From Bacillota bacterium (GTDB lineage Bacteria; Bacillota; Bacilli; Bacillales_B; DSM-18226): a stretch of DNA of 5,567 nt. The stretch lies in contig JAKACS010000258.1 of the NCBI GenBank assembly GCA_021821235.1, forward strand, positions 1 to 5,567. The letters are read 5' to 3'. The translations under genes were made by a program, and so were the position numbers. Below, piece after piece: positions 1-4,567 of the stretch (position 1 is the stretch's first letter; each line of letters opens with the position of its first letter). The notes below the pieces were generated by a model. The model worked only from the letters and a program-made list of their open reading frames with translations, was not told the DNA's origin and searched no databases.

Positions 1-9
1 CTCTATCCA

Positions 10-645
10 ATGATGCAATTTTTTTCCTTACTCTTACTCGCTTTTGCACTCAGTCTTGACAGCTTTAGCGTGGGTTTCACATATGGCTTGCGAAAAATGG
101 TGATGCCATTTAAATCAGTTCTGATTATTGCCAGCTGTTCAGCCATTTCCATGCTACTAGCAGTTTCAATCGGCCGTGGACTATCAAAAATCCTTTCCCC
201 CCATATCACCGCCAGCATTGGCGGAGTAATTTTGATGGTTTTGGGTGCAGGGGTGATTATTCAATTCTTTCGACCTGAAAAAGAAAAAGAACTGTTAAAA
301 CATGAAAAAACGATTGTGAATTTTGAAATCCGCTCGCTTGGCTTGGTCATCAACATATTGAAAAAACCGATGTCAGCTGACTTTGACCAATCCGGAACCA
401 TTACTGGGATTGAAGCATTGATGCTTGGCTTTGCTTTATCACTCGACTCCTTTGGTGCCGGTATCGGTGCAGCGATGCTTGGTTTTTCCCCGATTTACTT
501 GGCGGGGGCTGTTGCCATCATGAGCTCGTTATTTGTTCTGCTTGGGATAAAAAGCGGCTCTTTGCTGTACCGGATTGAATGGATTCAAAAATTCACCTTT
601 TTACCAGGGATTCTCTTAATCTTGATTGGAATTTGGAAATTATAA
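10..645 (+). CDS. ytaF: Sporulation-associated membrane protein YtaF (MntP/DUF204-like)
   Basis: A 211-aa, very hydrophobic protein that I recognise as YtaF, a Bacillales integral membrane protein of the MntP-like (DUF204) superfamily, usually annotated as a putative sporulation protein. About six membrane segments are visible, three on each side of a polar loop (about residues 88-136). The motif FALSLDSF occurs twice, at residues 12-19 and 141-148, at the start of each half, showing an internal duplication typical of small transporters. The central loop contains an EF-hand-like stretch (residues 124-135, see findings). MntP relatives export manganese; the substrate of YtaF is not known to me. 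Two adjacent ATG codons (10 and 13) could start it; no Shine-Dalgarno is visible in the 9 bases available upstream. A TGA at 11-13 could end an upstream gene in another frame (mutM often precedes ytaF), but that gene lies outside the window. Length matches the family (about 210 aa). Confidence 0.93.
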   Translation: MMQFFSLLLLAFALSLDSFSVGFTYGLRKMVMPFKSVLIIASCSAISMLLAVSIGRGLSKILSPHITASIGGVILMVLGAGVIIQFFRPEKEKELLKHEKTIVNFEIRSLGLVINILKKPMSADFDQSGTITGIEALMLGFALSLDSFGAGIGAAMLGFSPIYLAGAVAIMSSLFVLLGIKSGSLLYRIEWIQKFTFLPGILLILIGIWKL

Positions 646-667
646 TGATTGCAGAAAGGGTATGAAG

Positions 668-1273
668 ATGACGTTAACTGTCGGGTTAACTGGCGGGATC
701 GCCAGCGGAAAAAGCACCGTTTCCTCTATGTTGAAACAGATGAGTATACTGGTAATAGATGCCGATGTGGAGGCGCGACTCGCTGTCGGAAAAAATGAAG
801 AAGCCTATAACCAAATTATCGCAGAATTTGGAACAAGTATTTTGCTGCCTGACGGTGAAATTGATCGTTCAAAACTGGGGGCAATTGTTTTTCATAACGA
901 GCAAAAGCGGCAGCACCTCAATCAAATCGTTCATCCTGAAGTGCGAAGGAGAATGACTGAGAAGAAAGAAGCAGCGATTCAGCGGGGCGAAGAAATTGTT
1001 GTCCTTGATATCCCACTACTATTCGAAAGTAAATTATCCTATATGGTTGATAAAACAATTCTGGTCTATGTTGATCAAGACGTTCAGTTAGCGCGGTTAA
1101 TGCAACGCAATCGATTAAGTGCCACGGAGGCCAAAGCGCGGATCAACGCGCAAATGCCTCTGCCTGAAAAAAAGAAATTAGCAGATATGCTCATCGATAA
1201 TAATGGTTCATTAGCTGAAACGAAAAGACAGCTGGAAGAAATTTTACGCCGATGGGGAATACGAGCTAAATAA
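668..1273 (+). CDS. coaE: Dephospho-CoA kinase
   Basis: A 201-aa enzyme for the last step of coenzyme A synthesis, ATP-dependent phosphorylation of the 3'-hydroxyl of dephospho-CoA in the cytoplasm. The N-terminus carries a P-loop, GGIASGKS at residues 9-16. It is followed by DAD at 31-33 (base/substrate region), IVHP at 87-90 and DIPLLFES at 114-121, all CoaE hallmarks. An arginine-rich segment (RLMQRNRLS) and the NAQMPLPEK region correspond to the lid. The ATG at 668 was chosen because AAAGGG at 655-660 lies 7 nt upstream and the protein then starts [10 protein letters not shown] as in Bacillus orthologs. The ATG at 662 is only 1 nt from that site, and the longer reading from 626 overlaps ytaF. 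It lies 22 nt after ytaF with no terminator between, so the two are probably co-transcribed. A strong terminator follows. Confidence 0.96.
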   Translation: MTLTVGLTGGIASGKSTVSSMLKQMSILVIDADVEARLAVGKNEEAYNQIIAEFGTSILLPDGEIDRSKLGAIVFHNEQKRQHLNQIVHPEVRRRMTEKKEAAIQRGEEIVVLDIPLLFESKLSYMVDKTILVYVDQDVQLARLMQRNRLSATEAKARINAQMPLPEKKKLADMLIDNNGSLAETKRQLEEILRRWGIRAK

Positions 1274-1282
1274 AGAATCCAG

Positions 1283-1309
1283 AAGGGGCGATATTCGCCT
1301 TTTTTTTTT
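1283..1309 (+). terminator. Intrinsic terminator after coaE
   Basis: GGCGA (1287-1291) pairs with TCGCC (1295-1299) across a TAT loop. The stem extends outward through two G-T and two A-T pairs (1283-1286 with 1300-1303). A run of ten T follows (1300-1309). It starts 10 nt after the coaE stop and separates ytaF-coaE from the gapB unit. Confidence 0.9.
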
Positions 1310-1363
1310 GAAAAAAAAGAATTGCACGTTGACAAGATGAAAAACATTTTAAAAATTCCGCAG

Positions 1364-1388
1364 TTTATCGATCACAAATAACGATAAA
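1364..1388. promoter_or_regulatory. Perfect 7-bp inverted repeat upstream of the gapB -10
   Basis: TTTATCG (1364-1370) and CGATAAA (1382-1388) are exact reverse complements separated by 11 nt, with centres 18 bp apart. The pair occupies the place of the -35 region of the gapB promoter and abuts the first CcpN-type box. It could be an operator for an additional regulator; I do not recognise the binding protein. Confidence 0.4.
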
Positions 1389-1399
1389 TATGTTATACT
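1389..1399 (+). promoter_or_regulatory. CcpN-type operator, box 1, over the gapB -10
   Basis: TATGTTATACT matches, base for base, the CcpN consensus as I recall it from B. subtilis (TRTGHYATAYW). CcpN represses gapB and pckA in the presence of glucose. The box coincides with the extended -10 element, so bound protein would sit directly on the promoter. The match is seen; the regulator is inferred from the known control of gapB in B. subtilis. Confidence 0.8.
1391..1399 (+). promoter_or_regulatory. gapB promoter, extended -10
   Basis: TGTTATACT is an extended -10 (TGN followed by TATACT, 1394-1399). No good -35 exists at 17 bp spacing (1371-1376 reads ATCACA), which suits an extended -10 promoter that is weak and regulated. 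The expected start point is about 1405-1407, giving a leader of about 45 nt before the gapB start codon. Confidence 0.7.
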
Positions 1400-1420
1400 A
1401 TTCAGCATAAATGAGATAAA

Positions 1421-1431
1421 AGTATAACATT
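1421..1431 (-). promoter_or_regulatory. CcpN-type operator, box 2, inverted
   Basis: AGTATAACAT (1421-1430) is the exact reverse complement of ATGTTATACT in box 1 (1390-1399). Read on the minus strand it matches the recalled CcpN consensus at 10 of 11 positions (the outermost base differs). The box centres are about 31 bp apart, near three helical turns, so both would face the same side of the DNA. This box lies roughly 15-25 nt inside the transcribed region, upstream of the gapB ribosome binding site. Confidence 0.72.
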
Positions 1432-1451
1432 AATGTGGAAGGAGCCATCAT

Positions 1452-2483
1452 ATGAAGGCGAAAGTTGCAATTAATGGTTTTGGGAGAATTGGTAGAATGG
1501 TTTTTCGAAAGGCGATAACTGAGGAACAATTGGAGATTGTGGCGATTAATGCAAGTTATCCGGCTGAAACCTTGGCCCATTTAATAAAATATGACACCGT
1601 CCATGGACCGTTTAGAGGAGAAGTCATTGCACTTGATGATGAATTGATTGTCAATGGCAAGCGGGTCAAATTGCTTAATAATCGAAACCCAAATGAGCTT
1701 CCATGGGAAGAGCTGAAGATTGATATTGTCATCGAGGCGACAGGGAAATTTAATTCACGTGAAAAAGCAAGTCTGCACCTTGCAGCAGGAGCGAAAAAAG
1801 TCATTTTAACTGCCCCCGGTAAAAATGAAGACGTTACCATTGTAATGGGAGTAAATGAAGGAATGCTTGACTTGGATCATCATCAAATTATTTCAAATGC
1901 ATCTTGTACAACCAATTGTCTGGCACCAGTCGTAAAAGTGCTGGAAGAAAAATTTGGAATTGAGAACGGCTTAATGACGACTGTCCATTCCTATACGAAT
2001 GATCAACGAAATATCGACAATCCGCATAAAGATTTGCGTAGAGCGCGGGCGTGTGCGCAATCGATTATTCCAACGACAACGGGAGCTGCCAAAGCGTTGG
2101 CACTTGTTTTGCCGCAATTAAAAGGAAAAATCCATGGCATGGCATTAAGGGTTCCAACACCGAATGTCTCATTGGTGGATCTGGTCGTTGATTTAAGGAC
2201 AGATGTTACTGCAGATGAGGTTAATGCAGCATTTATCGAAGCATCAAGGGGCTCGCTAAGAGGAATTCTTGGGTTGACAATGGAACCCTTGGTGTCAGTC
2301 GACTTCAATACAAATGATCATTCTGCTATTATCGACGGGCTTTCGACAATGGTGATGGGAACAAATAAAGTGAAAGTACTTGCATGGTATGACAACGAGT
2401 GGGGTTATTCCTCAAGAGTGGTTGACCTCGCTCAATACGTTGCCAATGAAATAGTTAAACCTTCACATGTGAAAGTTGGATAA
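1452..2483 (+). CDS. gapB: Glyceraldehyde-3-phosphate dehydrogenase, gluconeogenic GapB type
   Basis: A 343-aa cytoplasmic GAPDH interconverting glyceraldehyde 3-phosphate and 1,3-bisphosphoglycerate. The Rossmann motif NGFGRIGR is at residues 8-15. The active-site motif SCTTNC places the catalytic cysteine at residue 152, and the base is His179 in TVHSYTNDQ. The conserved C-terminal WYDNEWGYS is present. After the second strand the sequence is INAS (32-35), so Ala34 stands where the glycolytic NAD enzyme has Asp; loss of this Asp goes with NADP use, and the sequence closely resembles B. subtilis GapB (NADP-preferring, anabolic). AAGGAG at 1439-1444 lies 7 nt before the ATG. The CcpN-type boxes upstream fit repression on glucose. 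coaE lies before it behind a terminator; speD follows, which in B. subtilis can be co-transcribed with gapB. Confidence 0.97.
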   Translation: MKAKVAINGFGRIGRMVFRKAITEEQLEIVAINASYPAETLAHLIKYDTVHGPFRGEVIALDDELIVNGKRVKLLNNRNPNELPWEELKIDIVIEATGKFNSREKASLHLAAGAKKVILTAPGKNEDVTIVMGVNEGMLDLDHHQIISNASCTTNCLAPVVKVLEEKFGIENGLMTTVHSYTNDQRNIDNPHKDLRRARACAQSIIPTTTGAAKALALVLPQLKGKIHGMALRVPTPNVSLVDLVVDLRTDVTADEVNAAFIEASRGSLRGILGLTMEPLVSVDFNTNDHSAIIDGLSTMVMGTNKVKVLAWYDNEWGYSSRVVDLAQYVANEIVKPSHVKVG

Positions 2484-2493
2484 GTGAAACTTC

Positions 2494-2524
2494 AATCAGT
2501 GGGATGTTCTTCCCTCCACTGATT
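2494..2524 (+). other. Hairpin just after the gapB stop
   Basis: AATCAGTGG (2494-2502) pairs perfectly with CCACTGATT (2516-2524) around a 13-nt loop, starting 10 nt after the gapB stop. No T-run follows (GTTAGTTGAATC), so it does not look like an intrinsic terminator. It may protect the gapB mRNA 3' end or slow polymerase. Confidence 0.6.
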
Positions 2525-2548
2525 GTTAGTTGAATCAATTGGGCTTTT

Positions 2549-2619
2549 ACGGGCAGTTATTCCACACCTTGTGCTTCTTGGTTTTTTTCCAAGGATGGAG
2601 GTAGGGACTTACTGCCCGT
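2549..2619. repeat. 71-nt element bounded by 9-bp perfect inverted repeats
   Basis: ACGGGCAGT (2549-2557) and ACTGCCCGT (2611-2619) are exact reverse complements. Inside are a small CACA/TGTG hairpin (2563-2566 with 2570-2573) and a CTTGG/CCAAG hairpin with a seven-T loop (2577-2581 with 2589-2593). A purine-rich strand (GGATGGAGGTAGGGA, 2593-2607) follows. No open reading frame is evident. It sits between the gapB 3' hairpin and the terminator. It could be a dispersed palindromic (REP-like) element or a structured RNA; no flanking direct repeat was seen. Confidence 0.6.
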
Positions 2620-2634
2620 TAAGGCGAGATAAAG

Positions 2635-2666
2635 AGCGTTGCCTTTAGGCAGCGCTTCTTTGTTTT
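2635..2666 (+). terminator. Intrinsic terminator between gapB and speD
   Basis: AGCGTTGCCT (2635-2644) pairs with AGGCAGCGCT (2647-2656) with one G-T wobble and a tight TT-centred loop. It is followed by TCTTTGTTTT (2657-2666). It should end most gapB transcripts about 150 nt past the stop codon, upstream of a separate speD promoter. Confidence 0.85.
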
Positions 2667-2686
2667 AAAAAATTTAGTTTGATAGG

Positions 2687-2715
2687 TTGCAAAAAAAATA
2701 TAAACCAAGTATACT
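2687..2715 (+). promoter_or_regulatory. Sigma-A promoter for speD
   Basis: TTGCAA (2687-2692), a 17-nt spacer and TATACT (2710-2715) form a near-consensus vegetative promoter just after the gapB terminator. The predicted start is about 2721-2723, leaving about 144 nt of leader before speD. The -10 lies in the 8-bp palindrome AGTATACT (2708-2715). No CcpN-type match is present, so speD can be expressed independently of gapB control. Confidence 0.8.
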
Positions 2716-2721
2716 AGTCAT

Positions 2722-2865
2722 CGTGAACTTCTTGAAATTAGGGAGCGATTCATTACTTAAAGGGTTAGGACCTCTTTGGACTAACTTTCCCCCGTGGTAG
2801 TGACCAACTTACCGTCAACAGACGATTTCAAGAATGCAGCGAAAATCCTGAAGGGGGAAATGAAT
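2722..2865 (+). promoter_or_regulatory. Long, potentially structured speD leader
   Basis: Between the promoter and the speD start are about 144 nt without a convincing gene. TTCTTGAAAT (2729-2738) is perfectly complementary to ATTTCAAGAA (2825-2834), giving a 10-bp closing stem that begins only a few nt after the predicted start point. Inside, GGGAG (2741-2745) can pair with TTCCC (2787-2791), and GTTAG (2764-2768) with CTAAC (2781-2785); AAAGGG/CTCTTT (2759-2764, 2772-2777) is an alternative. TTTCCCCC (2786-2793) is an exact complement of GGGGGAAA (2853-2860), which contains the speD Shine-Dalgarno. This is the layout of a translational cis-regulator, but the folding is by eye and no known riboswitch consensus was recognised. 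Confidence 0.5.
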
Positions 2866-3240
2866 ATGGAAACAATGGGACGGCACGTAATCTCCGAGTT
2901 GTGGGGTTGCGATTTTGAAAAGCTGAATGATATGGAGTTTATTGAGCAAACTTTCGTTGAAGCTGCTCTTAAATCAGGTGCTGAAATTCGCGAGGTTGCG
3001 TTTCATAAGTTTGCGCCTCAAGGTGTTAGCGGGGTCGTAATTATTTCAGAATCACACTTGACGATTCACAGCTTCCCTGAACATGGATATGCCAGCATTG
3101 ATGTGTATACTTGCGGTGATTTAAATCCGAATATTGCGGCTGATTTTATTGCTGAAGCTTTGGGAGCTGAAACGCGTGAGAACATTGAAATTCCACGCGG
3201 CATGGGACCTGTCGAAGTAAAGCAGGCTAAAGTTCTTTAA
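2866..3240 (+). CDS. speD: S-adenosylmethionine decarboxylase proenzyme
   Basis: A 124-aa class 1B AdoMet decarboxylase, which supplies the aminopropyl donor (decarboxylated AdoMet) for spermidine synthesis. The proenzyme cuts itself between Glu62 and Ser63 in the motif ISESHLTIH, converting Ser63 to the pyruvoyl cofactor. His68 and Cys83 (VYTCGD) match the catalytic residues of the bacterial enzyme. The start at 2866 was chosen because AAGGGGG (2851-2857) lies 8 nt upstream and the protein then begins [16 protein letters not shown], as in B. subtilis SpeD (126 aa). A longer reading from a GTG at 2794 would add 24 residues unlike the family and has no ribosome binding site. It has its own promoter and a long leader; a terminator follows. 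No spermidine synthase gene is in the window. Confidence 0.96.
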   Translation: METMGRHVISELWGCDFEKLNDMEFIEQTFVEAALKSGAEIREVAFHKFAPQGVSGVVIISESHLTIHSFPEHGYASIDVYTCGDLNPNIAADFIAEALGAETRENIEIPRGMGPVEVKQAKVL

Positions 3241-3264
3241 TTTTTAATACAAAATGAAAATTCC

Positions 3265-3291
3265 GGGGATGTAGCGATACATCCTTTTTTT
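3265..3291 (+). terminator. Intrinsic terminator after speD
   Basis: GGATGTA (3267-3273) pairs perfectly with TACATCC (3278-3284) around a GCGA loop (GNRA type). Two further G-T pairs are possible outside, and a seven-T run follows (3285-3291). It starts 25 nt after the speD stop. Confidence 0.9.
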
Positions 3292-3349
3292 AATGGTTTA
3301 TGATGATAATGACAACAGCTTAAGGACTTATGTTTGGCGGGACTAGCCG

Positions 3350-3375
3350 AGGCGCTTGTGCCTTTTGTTCTTTTT
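3350..3375 (+). terminator. Weak hairpin plus T-rich tract, possible backup terminator
   Basis: AGGCG (3350-3354) pairs with TGCCT (3359-3363) with one G-T wobble around CTTG. A T-rich tract (TTTTGTTCTTTTT, 3363-3375) follows. The stem is short. It lies 60 nt after the speD terminator, so it might end read-through or a short unrecognised transcript; equally it may be chance. Confidence 0.3.
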
Positions 3376-3393
3376 ACATATTTGTCGTAAACT
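3365..3393 (+). promoter_or_regulatory. Possible promoter for the 131-aa gene
   Basis: TTGTTC (3365-3370), a 17-nt spacer and TAAACT (3388-3393) resemble a sub-optimal sigma-A promoter, ending 29 nt before the gene at 3423. A promoter is expected here because a terminator lies upstream, but the -35 matches only in its first three bases. Confidence 0.35.
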
Positions 3394-3422
3394 AATAGAA
3401 AGATGACGAATGGAGGATTGTT

Positions 3423-3818
3423 ATGGCTGTTTCAGATTTATTCCTGCGTTTTAAAAAGCAAGTCGAGACGTCGGATCATCAGCGCGATGAGGGGCTGCGC
3501 ACCCATTATTACAAAACGAATTTCAATCAGATGTTTCAGTCTATCGAAGAACTATTCCGTAAAGATGCGGACTGCCGCATTACAACCGTTTCAAAAGATC
3601 ATGGAGAAATAGCGGTTGAAATCAGCAAACCATTTCCGTGTTTTCTTGTCGCCACGGTCATCTCACCAAGACCGTTGGAAACATCGGTCGATTTTACCCT
3701 TTCTACCGATAGGTTTTCAGTTTTTGGAACTTATCCATTGTTGAAACGAAGAATCATCACATACTATGAGCGCCTCAATAAGCTTCATACGTATCTCGGC
3801 ACTGGAAAAAACGCTTAG
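3423..3818 (+). CDS. Conserved small cytosolic protein of unknown function
   Basis: A 131-aa protein I cannot name. I have a weak memory of a similarly placed 'cytosolic protein' between speD and nrdR in other Bacillus genomes. It starts MAVSDLFLRFKKQ with an amphipathic, charged N-terminal helix-like region. The middle alternates hydrophobic residues (about residues 50-100), suggesting beta-strands, and the C-terminus is basic and helical (LLKRRIITYYERLNKLHTYL). There is no signal peptide, no convincing membrane segment and no metal or nucleotide motif; only two cysteines are present, about 22 residues apart. Coding is supported by GGAGG at 3412-3416 placed 6 nt before the ATG and by the uninterrupted frame. 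The overlapping frame from 3403 lacks both. It lies between the speD terminator and nrdR and is probably expressed from its own promoter. No function is proposed. Confidence 0.8.
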   Translation: MAVSDLFLRFKKQVETSDHQRDEGLRTHYYKTNFNQMFQSIEELFRKDADCRITTVSKDHGEIAVEISKPFPCFLVATVISPRPLETSVDFTLSTDRFSVFGTYPLLKRRIITYYERLNKLHTYLGTGKNA

Positions 3819-3825
3819 CGTGCCG

Positions 3826-3856
3826 GCAGTTTCGATCACGCTGACGAAACTTCTGC
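3826..3856 (+). other. Inverted repeat after the 131-aa gene
   Basis: AGTTTCG (3828-3834) pairs with CGAAACT (3845-3851) around a 10-nt loop. A competing pairing exists between AGCGTG (3817-3822) and CACGCT (3837-3842), which includes the end of the stop codon. No T-run follows directly (the first, six T, is at 3885-3890), so termination would be inefficient. It may mark the 3' end of this transcript or let some read-through reach nrdR. Confidence 0.4.
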
Positions 3857-3914
3857 TAATGGTCAAGCTTGTATTCGCCAATCGTTTTTTATAAACTATT
3901 CATAGAGGTATTTT

Positions 3915-3937
3915 AAAAAAAATCCCCGAAAAGGGAT
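3915..3937 (-). terminator. Possible minus-strand terminator, distal
   Basis: ATCCC (3922-3926) pairs with GGGAT (3933-3937). On the minus strand the hairpin is followed by a run of eight T (complement of A at 3915-3922, the last base being shared with the stem). The stem is only 5 bp. On the plus strand no T-run follows, so it could terminate only leftward transcription. Confidence 0.4.
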
Positions 3938-3949
3938 GAATTTATCGTT

Positions 3950-3975
3950 AAAAAACCAACTATTTCACAAGTTGG
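3950..3975 (-). terminator. Possible minus-strand terminator, proximal
   Basis: CCAACT (3956-3961) pairs perfectly with AGTTGG (3970-3975) around an 8-nt loop. Read on the minus strand the hairpin is followed by six T (complement of A at 3950-3955). The plus-strand continuation is AAATCCGTCAC, not T-rich. No minus-strand gene was found in the window, so the transcript it would stop is unknown. Confidence 0.45.
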
Positions 3976-4054
3976 AAATCCGTCACAGCCTCTTTTTTTT
4001 ATGGAATTATGCACAAGTATGGCGCAGGCGATTGCATATGGGAGTTGATTGGTT

Positions 4055-4516
4055 ATGAAATGCCCTTCATGTCAAAATTATGGTACTCGTGTGCTTGATT
4101 CCCGGCCAGTTGATGAGGGGCGGGCAACGAGACGAAGACGCGAATGTGAACAATGCGGCTACCGGTTTACGACATTTGAAAAAATTGAAGATATTCCGCT
4201 GATTGTCGTTAAAAAAGAAGGAACCCGCGAAGAATTTAGCCGTGATAAAATTTTGCGCGGCCTAATAAAAGCCTGTGAAAAGCGGCCGGTTGCTTTAAGA
4301 GAACTGGAGGACATTACCCATGAGGTCGAAAAGGAACTTCGCAGTCAAGGGGTTTCCGAAGTGAAGAGCGAAGACATCGGGGAAATGGTGATGGACAGGC
4401 TTGCCCGGGTCGACGAGGTCGCGTATGTAAGGTTTGCATCGGTTTACCGTCAATTTAAAGATATCAATGTCTTTATCGAAGAATTAAAAGAATTAATAAA
4501 AAAAGAGAAATCATAA
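4055..4516 (+). CDS. nrdR: Transcriptional repressor NrdR
   Basis: A 153-aa zinc-ribbon and ATP-cone protein that senses (d)ATP and represses ribonucleotide reductase genes through NrdR boxes. The zinc ribbon is CPSC at residues 3-6 and CEQC at 31-34, with the arginine-rich DNA-contact segment RRRREC at 26-31. The ATP-cone runs from about residue 48 ([17 protein letters not shown]) to about 139, including the family signature [17 protein letters not shown]. The ATG at 4055 was chosen because the protein then starts MKCPSC, as in all NrdR proteins I know; a TTG at 4049 would add two residues. GGAG at 4041-4044 is 10 nt upstream, a rather long spacing. No NrdR box pair or ribonucleotide reductase gene was seen here. 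It precedes dnaB by 51 nt, the usual Bacillus arrangement. Confidence 0.97.
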   Translation: MKCPSCQNYGTRVLDSRPVDEGRATRRRRECEQCGYRFTTFEKIEDIPLIVVKKEGTREEFSRDKILRGLIKACEKRPVALRELEDITHEVEKELRSQGVSEVKSEDIGEMVMDRLARVDEVAYVRFASVYRQFKDINVFIEELKELIKKEKS

Positions 4517-4540
4517 GGGGCTAAAGAAATCTTTGGCTCC
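4517..4540 (+). other. Hairpin between nrdR and dnaB (possible attenuator)
   Basis: GGGGCTAAAGA (4517-4527) pairs with TCTTTGGCTCC (4530-4540) over up to 11 pairs with two G-T wobbles; the stem begins at the base after the nrdR stop codon. Only three T follow before GCTCATAA, so full termination is unlikely. It could lower dnaB expression relative to nrdR or set an mRNA processing end. Confidence 0.55.
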
Positions 4541-4567
4541 TTTGCTCATAAAGAGAGGTAGAAAGCT

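Noticed and set aside
1329..1355. Perfect TTGACA (1329-1334) upstream of gapB with TAAAAA at 1350-1355 as a second promoter.
   Set aside because: The spacer would be only 15 bp and the -10 is poor; no good hexamer occurs at 16-18 bp. The extended -10 at 1391-1399 is far better and carries the operator.
2834..2851. Five-codon upstream ORF (MQRKS) in the speD leader, reminiscent of polyamine-responsive uORFs in eukaryotic AdoMet decarboxylase genes.
   Set aside because: No Shine-Dalgarno precedes it and its position is explained as well by chance; the overlap with the closing stem at 2825-2834 is the stronger signal.
2794..2865. Longer speD reading from GTG 2794, adding 24 residues.
   Set aside because: No ribosome binding site precedes the GTG, the added residues do not resemble SpeD, and AAGGGGG is ideally placed for ATG 2866.
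3403..3612. Overlapping 69-aa reading frame starting 20 nt before the 131-aa gene.
   Set aside because: No ribosome binding site, odd composition, and fully overlapped by the better supported frame at 3423-3818.
3978..4054. Search for a dedicated nrdR promoter, including the T8 tract at 3993-4000.
   Set aside because: No -35/-10 pair with 16-18 bp spacing was convincing, and no hairpin precedes the T8 tract to make it a plus-strand terminator.
4038..4058. Six-codon ORF (MGVDWL) whose TGA overlaps the nrdR start codon, a possible coupling leader.
   Set aside because: Only a weak AGG-like site lies upstream and the nrdR Shine-Dalgarno is inside it; too short to support without conservation.
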